This document shows positions 1 through 11,816 of a stretch of DNA of 64,000 nt, piece by piece. Source of the stretch: Undaria pinnatifida. Its lineage: Eukaryota; Sar; Phaeophyceae; Laminariales; Alariaceae. The notes under the pieces are model-generated. The model did not search any database, was not told the DNA's origin, and saw nothing but the letters and a program-made list of their open reading frames with translations. Location of the stretch: the NCBI GenBank assembly GCA_012845835.1, contig JABAKD010000027.1:186001-250000 (forward strand), given 5' to 3'. The stretch's first letter is position 1. Each line of letters begins with the position of its first letter. A program made the position numbers and the translations under genes.

Positions 1-1099
1 TACTCTACCCGCATCGCATTTGGGCACGTCTTCGCCCTAAACCGTACATTTCGCAATCGCTTCAGGTGCTTTGGATGTGCTTTCTGCGGCCAAGTCTTGG
101 CCATATGTAAATCTATTACTATGACTATGACACCGCTGCTGATCCGAGTTTTGTAGCAATAGGTTCTATTAACCGCGCGTTTGAGCGTTGTGTTGAAGCT
201 CGGGTTCTGTGAGGGAGGTTCTGCCGCACCTCTCAAATTATCGTACCACGTACAAGGGCTCCGCTCCGCGGGCGGATGACGCCGCCCGCTACGCTCGCAC
301 AAGGAAGAATATAACTAAATGTGAAAGGGGCAGGAAGAAGAGACCCATGATTTGGTGTAACTAAAGACTTGATACTGCCAAGAGCTACTTGTGCAGAGCT
401 GATTGCCTAGCGTTGTGCTGTGTGCTTGTTGGCGATGTCACATGCTGATCGGCAGTACGTGTGTAATTGGCGAAACAAAAAACATGAAGAGGACCGAGAG
501 GGAGGAGACATCAATGAAGAAAGCTAAAAGAAGGGTACACACGTACATACCTGGTACTTCGCATGATACCTGGTACTGTGTGTTCGAAAGACAGCACAGC
601 GTAGCACGGCACAGCACAGCACAGCACCGCAGTGCAAGGCACGGCACCGCACGGCGCTGCACTGCGCGCTGTTGAGCTGTACTCATAGCTGAGCTGAGCT
701 GGGTTTTTTGTCGTTCAACATGCAGAAGAGCAACCTGGTGTGGTGTCCCTCGGCATTGCTGTATGATACTGCGGCGAACAAGACCTGGAAAAGGAGAATA
801 TCTAAGCTAGTGTACGAAAAGCAAAAAGCTAAGTTAGTGTCAAGAAGCAAAAGAATGGAGGCTGCTCAGGAAACCGATACAGAAGGATTCCTTCCTGAAA
901 CGGGGAAAAAACATGTCAAAAACAAAGTAGGAAAACGTGCATTGTTGAAAAAAAAAAATGAACGCTGAAGTCTGTAGGGCTCGAAGTCACAGCTCACGCC
1001 CTCAAACCTCACAGTGTGTCGCCTTGACCTTTTGGCTAAAACACCATCCATACAAGGACCCAAAAATTAATTATCTCGTCGGCATTTAAGGGCCCGTAT
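1..1099. other. No recognisable gene; short GCAC-rich stretch
   Basis: No supported gene here. About 590-690 is a degenerate GCAC/GCAG-rich stretch that opens frames on both strands. 708-968 is a short Lys-rich frame in A-rich DNA with no recognisable motif. Confidence 0.6.
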
Positions 1100-1954
1100 G
1101 GGCCCGAATTAACGAGGAACTTGCTAAAACGAATTTCGATTTTTTTTTTAGAATTGAATTTAACTTGCATCTGATTGGTCAAAAAATGAATCACCAAGCA
1201 GGCACTCTCAGAATTATTACGAAAAATCAAATTCAACAAAGAAGTAAAAAAAGACGTTCTCGGTCGAATTTAGTCGAAATTCGAAATTCAATTTGGGAGT
1301 TTGTCCACCTAGATTTGGGGAGTTTGTCCACCCAGATTTGGGGAGTTTGTCCACCTAGACATGGCTAGTTCTGTATAACCGAAGCAGGCCACGCGAATTA
1401 GTGCCATGTCTTTGGCTGATTGAGAGGCGAGAAGCCACCATTGCGAGAGGTAGGACCACCGGAGCAGCCGCAGCGCGGCCTCCGAAGGTCCTTAGCGCAG
1501 CGTAGACCGCCTGCGACGCTTCGAAAACAATCGAGACCGCCGCAAACCCAGTTTTTTGTCGCCCTGCACCTCCAAAGTTACACGACCAACTACCACATGG
1601 TGACTTCGCTCAGAAGTTTGACCGCTATATCCCCGTCGCTGCTGCCCGTGTCGGGCGGCGGGGTGGCGCCAGCCCATCCAAGAGACGCCTAGAGCCATAG
1701 CCTTCAAGCCGCTGCCGGCCAAAACGATCTGCCGCTAGCCGCGGCGCTCCGGGGAGGACGCGAGCCATCGCTCGCCTCGGTCGTTGCCCACGGGTGTTCG
1801 TTGACCGTTTTGCGTTCTTTGAAGTTTTTATTTCCTAGAACGCACTACGCCGTTCCTTGATAAGAGCCAAAGCCAATTTTTTCGTGGATTTTTCATGAAA
1901 GAAAAATAAAAAAAAAGAATTACGATTTTCCGTGCTCTTTGTTAATCTGGGCCC
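1100..1954 (+). mobile_element. PIF/Harbinger-like MITE, copy A
   Basis: The element begins GGGCCCGAATTAACGAGG and ends in the inverted form, TTAATCTGGGCCC. TAT lies directly outside both ends (1097-1099 and 1955-1957), which fits a 3-bp target duplication. GGGCC-type ends with a 3-bp target site are usual for PIF/Harbinger elements. The body is AT-rich at both ends and GC-rich in the middle (about 1420-1800). It contains a 90-codon frame (1420-1692) that recurs in copy C, but no transposase. It is probably a non-autonomous deletion derivative; the family assignment is inference. Confidence 0.7.
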
Positions 1955-2755
1955 TATTATCGAGCAACATATCAAGTCGTATTTCGAGTTTATTTTCAAC
2001 AACTGAATTTGATTTGCATCTGATTGATCGAAAGCATAATCACAGGCATTTTCACAATTATTACGACAAATCAAATTCAACAAGGCAACAAACTAATTCG
2101 TCGAATTAAATCGAAAATTGAACTTCATTTTGGGGAGTTTGTGCACCTATTATTACTGTACTCTACACACGCCATGTTCTATACATGTAACCGAAGTCGG
2201 CTAAGCGAATTGGTGCCGTGTCGTCGGCTGATTGAGGGGCGAGAAGCCATCATTGCGAGAGGTAGGACCACCGGAGCAGCCGCAGCGCGACCTCCGAAGG
2301 CCCTTAGCACAGCCTAGACCGCCTTCGACACCTTGAAAACAATCGAGACCGCCTCAAACCCAGTTTTTCGTCGCCCTGCACCTCGAAAGTTACACGATCA
2401 ATCACCACATCACGACTTCGCTCCGAGCTTCGACCGCTATGCCCGCGTCGCTGCTACCCGTGTGGGGCAATGGGGCTGCCCCAGCCCACGCAAGAGACGC
2501 CTAGAGCCGTAGCCTTGTAGCTGCTGCCGGCAAAAACAGTGTGCCGTTAGCCGCGGCGCTCCGGGGAGGACGCGAACTATCGCTCGCCTCGGTCGTTGCC
2601 CACGGGTGTTTTTTGACTATTTTGCGTTGTTCGAATTCTACAACGCTCCACGATAAGGAGAGCCGTATTTTTGGGGGTATTTTTCACGGAATTGAGTTCA
2701 ATTCTAACGAAAAAATCGAATTACGATTTGACATGCTCTTCGATACTACGGGCCC
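1949..2755 (+). mobile_element. PIF/Harbinger-like MITE, copy B
   Basis: A second, more diverged copy in the same orientation as copy A. It shares the GGGCCC at 1949-1954, so the two units abut head to tail. Its end at 2750-2755 is the inverted counterpart of its start over about 40 bp, imperfectly. The central GC-rich block (2190-2600) matches copy A and copy C closely. The terminal ~70 bp are duplicated at 2756-2830, with GGGTCC replacing GGGCCC. Confidence 0.6.
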
Positions 2756-2830
2756 TAAGGCCACTGCTTATTCAATTCTAATAAATGAATCGAATTACGA
2801 TTTGACATGCTCTTCGATTATACGGGTCCT

Positions 2831-3280
2831 AAGGCCACTGTTTATGGTACCCCGATGTAGGCCATAGATCTTCATCTCTACAAGATTCGCCAAACGTAAG
2901 ATCTGTGTACACTGCATGTGGAGACGAATGTTGAGGTTCTGAAAATTTCCAAGATAGGAAAATACACCGAAAGGGGGTGTTTCGTCCCGATCTCCGGCTG
3001 AGATGGGGACAAGGTATTTCTTCTCAAGATGTTGTCTCGAGGTTAGGCCGCAAAAGTTGCCTCCGCGCGCACACACGCACAGAACAGCAGTAATTCGCCA
3101 AGATGCGGCAGCCCCCTGGACCATTTGCCGAGCAGCTGTCGCTTGACCGTCGCGCACCTCGATCGCCATTGTGTGCAGCGTGTTGTGGCGCTGCGGCGCG
3201 TTTGTGTGTGTTTCGGGTTCTCGAAATAGTACCACCTCCCCTCTAAAAAATGCCAACGGATGTATTATAAAATTAATACT
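2831..3280. other. No recognisable gene
   Basis: I see nothing I can name. A 153-codon minus frame (3256-2795) has no motif and runs into repeat sequence at its lower end. Confidence 0.5.
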
Positions 3281-3545
3281 ACACTCCAGCCGTGAGATCG
3301 AAGATTTTGTCGAAACTCATCTTTGCAAGCTGTGTGTGATACTCCGATCGCGCGTATTACGGCTTGTGTGTCCTCATCAAGGATATAGGTCGGCGACTCC
3401 CCTTACAACTACAGTGTAGCTATCAGGGCCAACAGGGTGATGTTAGTCAGTCTGTGCGCGGGAACTATAAAACCCGTTTCTGAGGGGGACAAAATCTGAC
3501 AGCTGTGGAAGGAAATGCATCAGTTTATCAAGTGTATCCTGTAAG
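3281..3545 (-). repeat. Composite repeat, reverse copy
   Basis: Reverse-strand copy of the composite repeat found on the plus strand near 4800-5410, 10160-10592 and 50640-51335. It runs from the LAKMSFD motif element (3281-3339), through the 'gatagct...' segment, to the block ending in the reverse complement of CCACAGCTGTCAGATTTTG. No gene is implied. Confidence 0.8.
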
Positions 3546-4321
3546 AGTCGTTTCTAACGGCCAAACGGAATTTCCAAAAACTTGCTATTTTGGCAAGAAA
3601 AATGGGCAACACTTTTCAAAAAGACGACAAACTTTCTAACGCGAAACACTGCGCATTTGGCAATTTATTGGACATTCGGCAAGTTTTGTCATCATAACGC
3701 CCTCAGATTATATTCAAACCCCTCACAGCAGCAGCAGAAGCAGTGAGCCAACGGCACGCCGACGCTCTCTATGGAGTAAATGCTGGCGCAGAAAGGACTG
3801 CAGGTACAACCCATGTACCTCAGAGGTTGGCAGTCCTTCCGTAAATTCGCCTGGGAAAAGCTGTGGGGCGGCTGCTGTTTGTGATGATGCTACAGCACCC
3901 GCTCGAAACGACGCCCATGTGGCATCCACGCGGGTCTCACGGCCAGTGTCGTCAGCCATATCATAGCTGCTGCCAATGACACCGTGAATCCTACGTACCT
4001 CCCGTTACTACAGAAGTTTGAGCAAGTCTAGCATCGGGCGTCGTTGAGTGGTCTGGTTTGTACAACCTTGCGTTGGCGTTGTTGGCTAAAATGGCAAATG
4101 ACATGGCAAATCTCACTTTCCAAAAACTTGCCAACGAAGCGGAACGGAAACATCCAAAAAAAAATTGGCAAGTTATTTGCGATTTCGGCAGCTTCTGCAT
4201 CTAGACTCGTTTTCAACCATACCATAGACTACATTAACCATACCATAGACTACACACTGTCTGGAAGTGTTTTGTCGGCATCTTGATCTTTAGGCGGCGA
4301 AACGAATGTCAGGAACATCTG
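3546..4321. other. No recognisable gene
   Basis: Two loosely similar A-rich blocks (about 3550-3640 and 4090-4180) share phrases such as 'ccaaaaacttgc'. A minus frame at 3959-3723 is rich in Arg/Leu and unrecognised. No splice-supported gene is seen. Confidence 0.5.
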
Positions 4322-4588
4322 GGACCTGGATCGGGGTATCATAAACAATGGCCTAAGCGCTGAGGATGGCTGAGAGGCCGAGGGAGAGGAACCAGGGGGG
4401 GGGCATACTTCATTTGTAGCTACCCTTCTATGTTCGTGTAACGCTGTGTTGGCAGGACCTGGATCGGGGTACCATAAATAATGGCCTGAGCGCTGAGGAT
4501 GGCTGAGAGGCCGAGGGAGAGGAAGCAGGGGGGGGGCATATTTCATTTGTAACTACCCTTCCATGTTCGTGTAACGCTGTGTTGGCAG
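4322..4588. repeat. 133-bp tandem duplication
   Basis: Two near-identical units (4322-4454 and 4455-4588), each starting GGACCTGGATCGGGGTA and containing a G-run near 4396 and 4529. No coding function is visible. Confidence 0.85.
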
Positions 4589-4799
4589 CTGCTCGTTCAG
4601 AGCACATGGTAATCGGGGTATACTTGGCGTCTGAGATTATTCTATGAAGGTGTCGTAGTGCCAACTTTTGGACGTGATCCTCGTTGCTGATCAGTAGCTG
4701 CCCTGTTTTGTGATCTGGGACATTTTTTTAAACCCTGAAACCACACCCCTCGTAGTGCAACACTGAACTACTATTAATACTGCTGTAAGTACATACAAA

Positions 4800-5410
4800 T
4801 ATACACGTATAGCAAACCCCTACATCTGTGCGACCTAAAGCCCTTTCGCCACCCCCCCCCCCCCCCCCCCCCCACCTTCCCCCACCCCCTCGAACACTCC
4901 GCCCTCTACTCACTGGCTGTACGACTTACAGGATATACATGATAAACTGGTGCATTCTTTCCAAAACCGTCACATTTATGCCCTTGAAGGATTTATAGTT
5001 TCCACGTACAAATTGAGCTACCCCACCCGTCCCCTCCCCCTTTCCCCCCTCCATCCCCACTCCCTTTTGATCAAAACCAGGCCCCCACGTCCTCAAAAAC
5101 TCCGCCCTCCCCTTACTGGTTATTCGACTGACAGGATTCACTTGATAACCTGATGCGCATTTCCTTCCACAGCTGTCAGATTTTGTCCCCCTCAGAAACG
5201 GGTTTTATAGTTTCCGCGCAGACTGACTAACATCACCCTGTTGACCCTGATAGCTACACTGTACAAGTAGTTGCAAGGGGAGTTGCCGATCTATATCCTT
5301 AATGAGGACACACAAGCCGTAATACGCGCGATCGGAGTATCACACACAGCTTGCAAAGATGAGCTTCGACAAAACATTAACATTCGATCTCACAGCTGGA
5401 GTGTATCTTT
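4800..5410 (+). repeat. Composite repeat with poly-C, copy 2
   Basis: Plus-strand copy of the composite repeat. It contains a poly-C run (about 4852-4873). It has degenerate internal sub-units, each with a 'gataa-ctg-tgcatt-ccttcc', a 'ttttatagtttcc' and a 'ccgccct' block. It ends in a LAKMSFD motif element (5343-5410). The sub-units suggest a decayed tandem array that later spread as a whole. Confidence 0.75.
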
Positions 5411-5716
5411 ATTTTTATAATATAAATATCCATCAAATAGATCTTAGATTGTGCAACCAATACATGTCGATGGCCGTTGCAGGCCACAATTGATTGGGTA
5501 AGTAAGGTAACAGCAGTCGATAGACATTACCAGCGACAATAGACCTGCCCATTGCACCATATCCCATTGCTATTGCAGAGTTCACTGGCAATTGTCCAGG
5601 GTGTGCCTATGTAGTACGGAGTGACCTGTGCCTGGACGCTACTAGACCCTGGACGCTACTAGACCCTGGACGCTAACCCCAACGCTATTGGCCCTATTGT
5701 AACCGTAACCCCAACG

Positions 5717-5887
5717 CTACGATAACCTCGACACTCCTTGTGGCTCACCGATACTGCTTTGAAAGTTAGACAGCCACTCCCTCTCGTCATGCATGCCGCA
5801 GGCTCCCCAGTCGCGTAACCATACTGGCAGCGAGCTAACGGGGAGGAGCAAAACCACCAAGAGAGTCCAGGCCTTCGAGCAACCCAT
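5717..5887 (-). CDS. Possible small secreted peptide or first exon
   Basis: A 56-codon minus frame starts at an ATG (5887-5885) and stops at 5719-5717. The first ~22 residues look like a signal peptide: a short start MGCSKAW, then the hydrophobic run TLLVVLLLPVSS. A GTGAGC at about 5742 could be a splice donor, which would make this the first exon of a longer gene, but I find no convincing next exon downstream. Not recognised. Leucine-rich frames occur by chance, so this is only a candidate. Confidence 0.22.
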   Translation of the reverse strand: MGCSKAWTLLVVLLLPVSSLPVWLRDWGACGMHDEREWLSNFQSSIGEPQGVSRLS

Positions 5888-8090
5888 GGCGTCCCTTTGC
5901 GCTTGCTGGAGCTGTTCCAAGGGTTTAAGCCGGGGTGAAAATGACAAGCACCCCGGAGCAAACTGCCGTGCGAATAATGATACAAACCCCGTTAGAGCGA
6001 TCACGGTTATCCTCGGTTTGGCAGAGACGCCCTATCTTACAAGCACGTTAGCCCAACTGGCACTGCCTTGGGATAAGGAAGGAGAGCGACCGCCTGGAGT
6101 ACGTCCTGCCTCTGAAGCGTGGAGGAAACTGCCCGTGTTACGTTTGTGGTGGGTGCTGTTATATTCGTTTTTCACCTTCCTTCGTATCCTGAGCTTGTTT
6201 GATTTTTGTCGCTTGGTGTTCCTGCTGACTGGCTCTGTTGCCTGTTCTGAGAGTTGCAGACCTTTCCGATGCAATGCATGACGATCATAGTAGTGCTTGG
6301 TGCTGTTGTATCATACGAGTACCGTGTCAGGACGAGTTTGTTGCAGACTCATGCACGCTTCGGGAGGAAGTTGGAGACGGGCGCCACCGCCGTGCGTACT
6401 ACGGAGAGATGCTGTTTTGTGGCTGCCCTGCAAAGACACCGCCGGTTCAGAGTTTCGGGAACTTCGTCTGCACTATCTGTTGTGTGCTGTGTTCGCGTAC
6501 CTTGGGTACGACGTACCTTGGGTACGACGGCGGGTAACACGTACCAGGCACAGCGTATATACCACACCTGGTATACTAGGTACGATATGTTCCAGCAATG
6601 CCTGGTTCTCTCCGGTTGTATCATACCAGCGCACAGTAGTGGTGCGTGGTATGTATCATACCTTTGCCTGGCATGTATCATACCTATTAATAGGTTTGAC
6701 ACCTCAAGGAGTAATACCTTCTTGCTGCCGCGTGTGGCCGCGAGGCTTAGGCGTGGCGGTAGAGTTGGCGTACGTGGTGCGTTCGGCATGGTCACCTACG
6801 ATTCGCGCGTCTTGTTAGACGGCAGCGGCGGAGCAGCAATGCTCAATCAGGATGCTCGTGCGCGGAGGCACGCGCCACCACGAGCCACACTACGTCGCAG
6901 TCTCGGTTTGCGTGGAGGGAAGTGCGCCGGACACGAGTCTGGATTCGACGACGAAGGAGGAGGGCGACTGGCCGCCGACGGGCTAGGAAGAGACGGATTG
7001 AACTCTCCCTATGAACGATAATTTTTGTTTTTCAGATCAGCACCGCAAGCTGCGTGGAGCATGTTGTGTTTTTTTGGGACGGGGGAGAAAGGAAACCAAC
7101 TGGAATTGGAGAGCAAGTGCGAAGGAGCGGGCCGAGTGAGCCAAGGCGATGAGGCGGCCATGGAGAACCACAGCAGGAGGATGGCACACGGAGACGCACG
7201 ACCCACACGCACGCCATCATCACGAGAGCAGAGATCGTCTTTTTTTCAGTTTTTTTTTACGAGGCAGTACAGTAGTACAACATGTTACTTACGTCACTGA
7301 TTTTTGTAGAGTTTGTAGCAGAGCTGTATACCCTCCATGGGGAACGACCCCCTTTAATTTTCAATTTTCAGGCACGGGCGTAGTAGCTGCGCTGCAACCT
7401 GTCAAATATCTCGGGAAGGCGGGGCGATCATTGATATTTGTATTGTGGTTTTTGGTTCGACTGCGCTTGTTTCATTGCATGCCCGCGGGCCGTCACTCTG
7501 ACAGCACTCCAGACAGCATGCGCGTTCGTCTGTACTCACGATTACCGTGCGTTTCGTACGGTGCAGACAGCCCAACGGCTGTAGTTTGTAGCCGCGAGTT
7601 GGTTAGTTGTGGGAACGGGGGAACTCTATGCTGTAGTTGAGTGGATACCCGCGGCCATCTACCACGCACCACTATTTAAATAAACCACTACCGAGGTATT
7701 GCAGATGATGGTATCGATACCGCTGCTGTTAGCTGTGATTACATGTGATGCGTGCCATGAGCATGACACCTGCGGACGGAGGAGGTGCTGGGCCTACCTG
7801 TACCTAATGTGCGGGATACTGAAGTGCGAGCTGCTGGAGGTCATGGTGGTGCATCTCCTCGCTGCTTGCAGTTGTTGCTGTATTGCGGTGTTTCTGCCGC
7901 TGTTGCTGTATACCAGGTAAAGCATTTGGCATTCGTAGACCATGCAAGCAGCAAAAGAGGGGAGCCCAAGCCTGCCCTGGGCGTTACTACGATTGCAACG
8001 TTACCTGGTACCTGGTATTGTCCAATTTTGACGCCTCCAGTCGTCCAAAGCGAGCCAGCCACATTTGTTCGTACAGCTGTTGAGCCGCTG
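5888..8090. other. No recognisable gene
   Basis: Long frames here (plus 5793-6281, plus 6254-7021, minus 6795-6349, plus 7149-7640) overlap each other on several frames, lack ordered motifs and show no splice logic. About 6490-6680 has short repeats of the type 'accttgggtacgacg' and 'tatcatacc'. Nothing is assigned. Confidence 0.5.
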
Positions 8091-8275
8091 ATTTTCATTT
8101 TTTGGTGGTCCTGGCGGGGCCGGGCCGGACCGAGTATGTTTGCAATGTGATTGGCCGGGCCCGGCCGAGTCGATAATTTGAAAAACTCACAGACCAGACT
8201 GGGCTGGGCCATGAAATTTGCTCACGAAATGCGGTGGGCCGGGCCGGGTCGCGCGCGTAAGAAAATTGACCGGGC
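8091..8275. repeat. GGGCCGGGCC-rich degenerate repeat
   Basis: Repeated GGCCGGGCC-type words spaced by short unique sequence. Related low-complexity G/C/T repeats occur at 17430-17700. No gene. Confidence 0.6.
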
Positions 8276-9029
8276 TCGTAGGCCGTCTTTGGTATTTTCT
8301 GATATTTTCAGCTTGTTGACGTATTGTTCTATATGTCTGTGATACGTGCCGGTCGACGACAAACAGCGAGCATTGCGGCAGCTCAGGACACCTACACCTA
8401 TGAGATTATATGAGACGATTCAGAGTAGTGCTAGTGTAAAGCACTAAATATTCCCTGGTACGCCTGGTAGTATCTGTAGCAGTGGGGGGTGGGGGGGCCC
8501 CAATAGCGGCGGTATGGATATATCGTATCGTATGGTATGTGCCATCACAATATTCCGGTACTACTCAGGGCACCGGCACTGCTGTCCGGCGTATCGGAAA
8601 TACAAATACATTTGGAGTACGTATTAATATTTGTATAGTGGGGGCTCTATAAGGGTGTAGTTCGGGGTAGTTCGCCGAAGTGTTTACCTCCTTACAGCGA
8701 ACGACCGCCCTACGCGTTTTTGGGCGGTTATGTTTGGTTATATGTAGACTATGTATAATTGTCATTTTTTTCTTCTTCCGGCACATCTCTTCGTGCTCGC
8801 ACCTTTATCCGAAACGTCGGGTGGGGTGGGCACAATTCGACCGTCGGGCTCAGGTTGCCGGAGGTTTGGGCGCGATCCGTGCAGTGTGTCGAGCGTGGCA
8901 AGCCTTTTAAACTTTTTTGGCCTTGGGCACACTTGAGGCAAATCCCCGGGTTTCCGCAACGTCCCCGGGGATTGGGTTTCTGCATCCCCCATCCCTGTGT
9001 ACGCACGTAAGATTTGGATGCAAACCGCG
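8276..9029. other. No recognisable gene
   Basis: Short overlapping frames on both strands around 8750-9000. No domain or splice-supported exon. Confidence 0.45.
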
Positions 9030-9650
9030 TTTTTATGCTCGTAGAGGGTACACGTGGGCGCATTTCCCTAGTTTTGCACAGAGCACCGCGCTTTGATCTT
9101 GCCGCCCAGCAGCAGTCTAGCCCTCTAGCAGCAGCAGCCTGCAACTCTCTGGGCGTGTGGCTGCTGTTGTAGTAGCTGATTGCTTTGATCGGAGCCTGCG
9201 CCACCCGCCTTACGCCACTACTGCTGCTGTTGCTACTGCTGCTCCTGTCAAGTGTCAAGTGACATGCCGGCGTAAAGTGTAAGGATCGTTTGAATATCAT
9301 ACTAGTACTCAAACGGTCCTTATATTTTTATTCAGGTTGGTGTGCTTCGTACGCACACATTTCCCTATTTTGGCACAGAGCACCACGCTACGATCCTGCC
9401 GCCCAGCAGCAGTCCAGCCCCCTAGCAGCAGCAGCCTGCAACTCTCGGCGGGTGTGGCTGCTGTTGTAGTAGCTGATTGCTTTGATCGGAGCCTGCGATG
9501 CTCTACCCGCCTATACGCGCTACCTCTCCCTGCTGCTGCTACTGCTGCTCCTGTCAAGTGTCAAGTGACATGCCGGCGTAAAGTGTAAGGATCGTTTGAA
9601 CATCATATTAGTACTCAAACAGACCTTGTACTTATGTCCAGGTTGGTGTA
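9030..9650. repeat. ~297-bp tandem repeat, two units plus a partial
   Basis: Two units about 297 bp apart (the ATTTCCCTA block at 9061 and 9358). Each holds a CAGCAGCAG-rich block, a 'gtagtagctgattgctttgatcgg' type block and a 'tcaagtgtcaagtgacatg' type block. A shorter related pair, with GAGCACAACG, follows at 9680-9830. Confidence 0.8.
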
Positions 9651-9830
9651 TTTCGTAGAAGATATCGTATCATACCAAGAGAGCACAACGTTACAGCTCT
9701 TCCGCACTGCAGCAGCGGTAGGCAATACCATTTATGTAAGATCGCAGATGACAGACAGCAGACAACATGCGGAGAGCACAACGCTACAACTCTGCCGCAC
9801 AGCAGCAGCAGCGGTAGACAGCACCATGTA

Positions 9831-10159
9831 TGTGAAACCACAGCGGAGGAGAAACCACAGCGGTAGGAGAAACCGCAGCAGTAGGCTAGCTTCTACCGCT
9901 GTAGGCTTATCAATCGGCAAGGGGAGTATCGTTCCGCTCGTGTGCTCTGCTGCATTCGCAGGGCTACGCACGTGAGACGCGTGAAGGGTCGAGAGTGATT
10001 GCCGCTTCCCCTTGCACCCGATCCTAACCGCCAATCCTTCGATAACATCCTTCGATAACATCCCCAGTATCCTCTAGGTATATTGTATAAGTCGGTTTTT
10101 AACAAAACTGGCATTCGAAGAAAAAAGTTGCTTTTCATGCAGTGCAGCAGTATATACAC
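9831..10159. other. No recognisable gene
   Basis: Contains short direct repeats of 'ccttcgataacat' near 10040-10060 and 'ggagaaaccacagcggta' near 9845-9870. No gene seen. Confidence 0.5.
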
Positions 10160-10592
10160 ATCCCCCCCCCCCTCCCCCACAAGAAGGATTTATAGTTTCA
10201 CCGCACAAATTGAGCTGCCCCACCCGTCCCCTCCCCCCCCTCCCCCCCTTCCGCCTTCCTTTTGATCAAAACCAGGCCCCCACGTCCTTCAAAACTCCGC
10301 CCTCCCCTCACCGGTTATTCGACTCACAGGATTCATTTGATAAACTGATGCATTTCCTTCCACAGCTGTCAGATTTTGTCCCCCTCAGAAACGGGTTTTA
10401 TAGTTTCCGCGCACAGACTGCCTAACATCACCCTGTTGACCCTGATAGCTACTCTGTAGTTGCAAGGGGAGTCGCCGACCTATATCCTGAATGAGGACAC
10501 ACAACTCGTAATACCCGCGATCGGAGTATCACACACAGCTTGCAAAGATGAGTTTCGACAAAATCTTCGATCTCACAGCTGGAGTGTATTTT
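10160..10592 (+). repeat. Composite repeat, copy 3
   Basis: Third plus-strand copy of the composite repeat. It starts with a C-run and a 'ggatttatagtttc' block and ends in a LAKMSFD motif element (10531-10592). Confidence 0.8.
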
Positions 10593-11080
10593 AATTTTTA
10601 TAGCCGATCTATATCCTTAATGTGGACACACAACCCGTAATACGCGCGATCGTAGTATCACACACAGCTTGCAAAGATGAGTTTCGACAAAATATTCGAT
10701 CTCACAGCTGGAGTGTATTTCAATTTTTACTTGAGTGTATTTTAATTTTAATTTATATAAAAATTGAAATACACTCCAGCTGTGAGATGGAACACACAGC
10801 TTGCAAAGATGAGTTTCGACAAGATAAAAATTAAAATACACTCCAGCTGTGAGATCGAACACACAGCTTGCAAAGATGAGTTTCGACAACATATTCGATC
10901 TCACAGCTGGAGTGTATTTTAATTTTTATTTGTAAATATTCGATCTCACAGCTGGAGTGTATTTTAATTTTTATTTATAAATATCGATCTTTAATTTTAT
11001 TTATTTTATAAATAATATTTATAAAATAAAATAAAAATAAATACACTCCAGCTGTGAGATCGAACATCTAAATATATAAA
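10593..11080. repeat. Head-to-head array of LAKMSFD elements
   Basis: Several whole and partial copies of the LAKMSFD element in alternating orientation (about 10661-10722, 10794-10860, 10858-10925, 10938-10975, 11041-11065), separated by AT-rich linkers. The inverted partners (ACACTCCAGCTGTGAGATCG against CGATCTCACAGCTGGAGTGT) can form long hairpins. A matching cluster lies at 13730-13960, on the other side of the TRIM-like element and MITE copy C. Confidence 0.8.
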
Positions 11081-11349
11081 TATTGAATTAAAGGTGAGGA
11101 CCCAGAGTGCCCCCTGCAGGTCTGGCAATTGAGCAGGTCCTCGGAAAGTACTCACTTTATTCTCCTTCGTAGAGACGTAGCTTTATTCGTTTCCACCAGA
11201 GCCCGGGATAGCTTCTGAGATCGGAGGCACGTGCCTCCGATCTACTTCCTAACTTTCCCGAATATAAATCGCCAACCTTACCATACGAAACCCATCCAAA
11301 TGATCTCAAATTCGGATAATTACAGGCCTTTCGAGGCCGCATCTTAACA
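11081..11349 (-). repeat. 3' LTR of the TRIM-like element
   Basis: About 269 bp and highly similar to 12513-12776. On the minus strand it starts TGTTAAGATGCGG and ends AATTCAATA. It contains an internal palindrome, GGCACGTGCC, within GATCGGAGGC arms. Confidence 0.85.
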
Positions 11350-11546
11350 CTAGCCCACCCTGATGAGTCGCATATGCAAAAATATGGAAGATTCGGGGAA
11401 ACTCCGGTTCTCTACGAACTAGACCATGAATCGAAGATGCGGCTCCTCAAAACCCACTCCGACACCTCTAACGGTCTGGCTATGGAGCCAGGAATATGCG
11501 AAGAAAAGCAGTTGAAAGAAACGCAAACCCTACAACAAGGCAATAG

Positions 11547-11816
11547 TCACCCATCAAAAACCTGCCGCTTAGCCGACGCAACTGATAGGGCGAGGGCTTG
11601 TTGCGCCCTCTTCGCTACCAGGGACGCCTCCCGCGCAGCGGTCTTCGCCTGCTCGATATCTTCGTCAAACCGACGTCGGCGTGCTATCAACTGGTTGGCG
11701 TCGTCGAGCGTCCGCTCGGCCCGCGCCGCCGCGTATGCCAAGTCCAAGGGGGCGACATGGGCGCCCCGGTCCCGGGAGCTTTGGGGGTGGCGCTCTGTCG
11801 AGCGCGGAGAGCTCAA
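11547..11816 (-). CDS. Gag-like coiled-coil frame in the TRIM-like element
   Basis: An 89-codon minus frame rich in Ala, Arg and Glu, with heptad-like spacing (for example AAARAERTLDDANQLIARRR), predicting a coiled coil. It lies in the sense orientation of the element, downstream of Pro-rich frames at 12513-12010. It could be the C-terminal part of a gag-like protein broken by frameshifts. No retroviral zinc knuckle is seen. The opposite-strand 306-codon frame is judged a shadow. Confidence 0.35.
   Translation of the reverse strand: MSSPRSTERHPQSSRDRGAHVAPLDLAYAAARAERTLDDANQLIARRRRFDEDIEQAKTAAREASLVAKRAQQALALSVASAKRQVFDG

Noticed and set aside
6254-7021. 255-codon plus frame
   Set aside because: Arg-rich and overlapped by frames of similar length on other phases, with no motif or splice logic.
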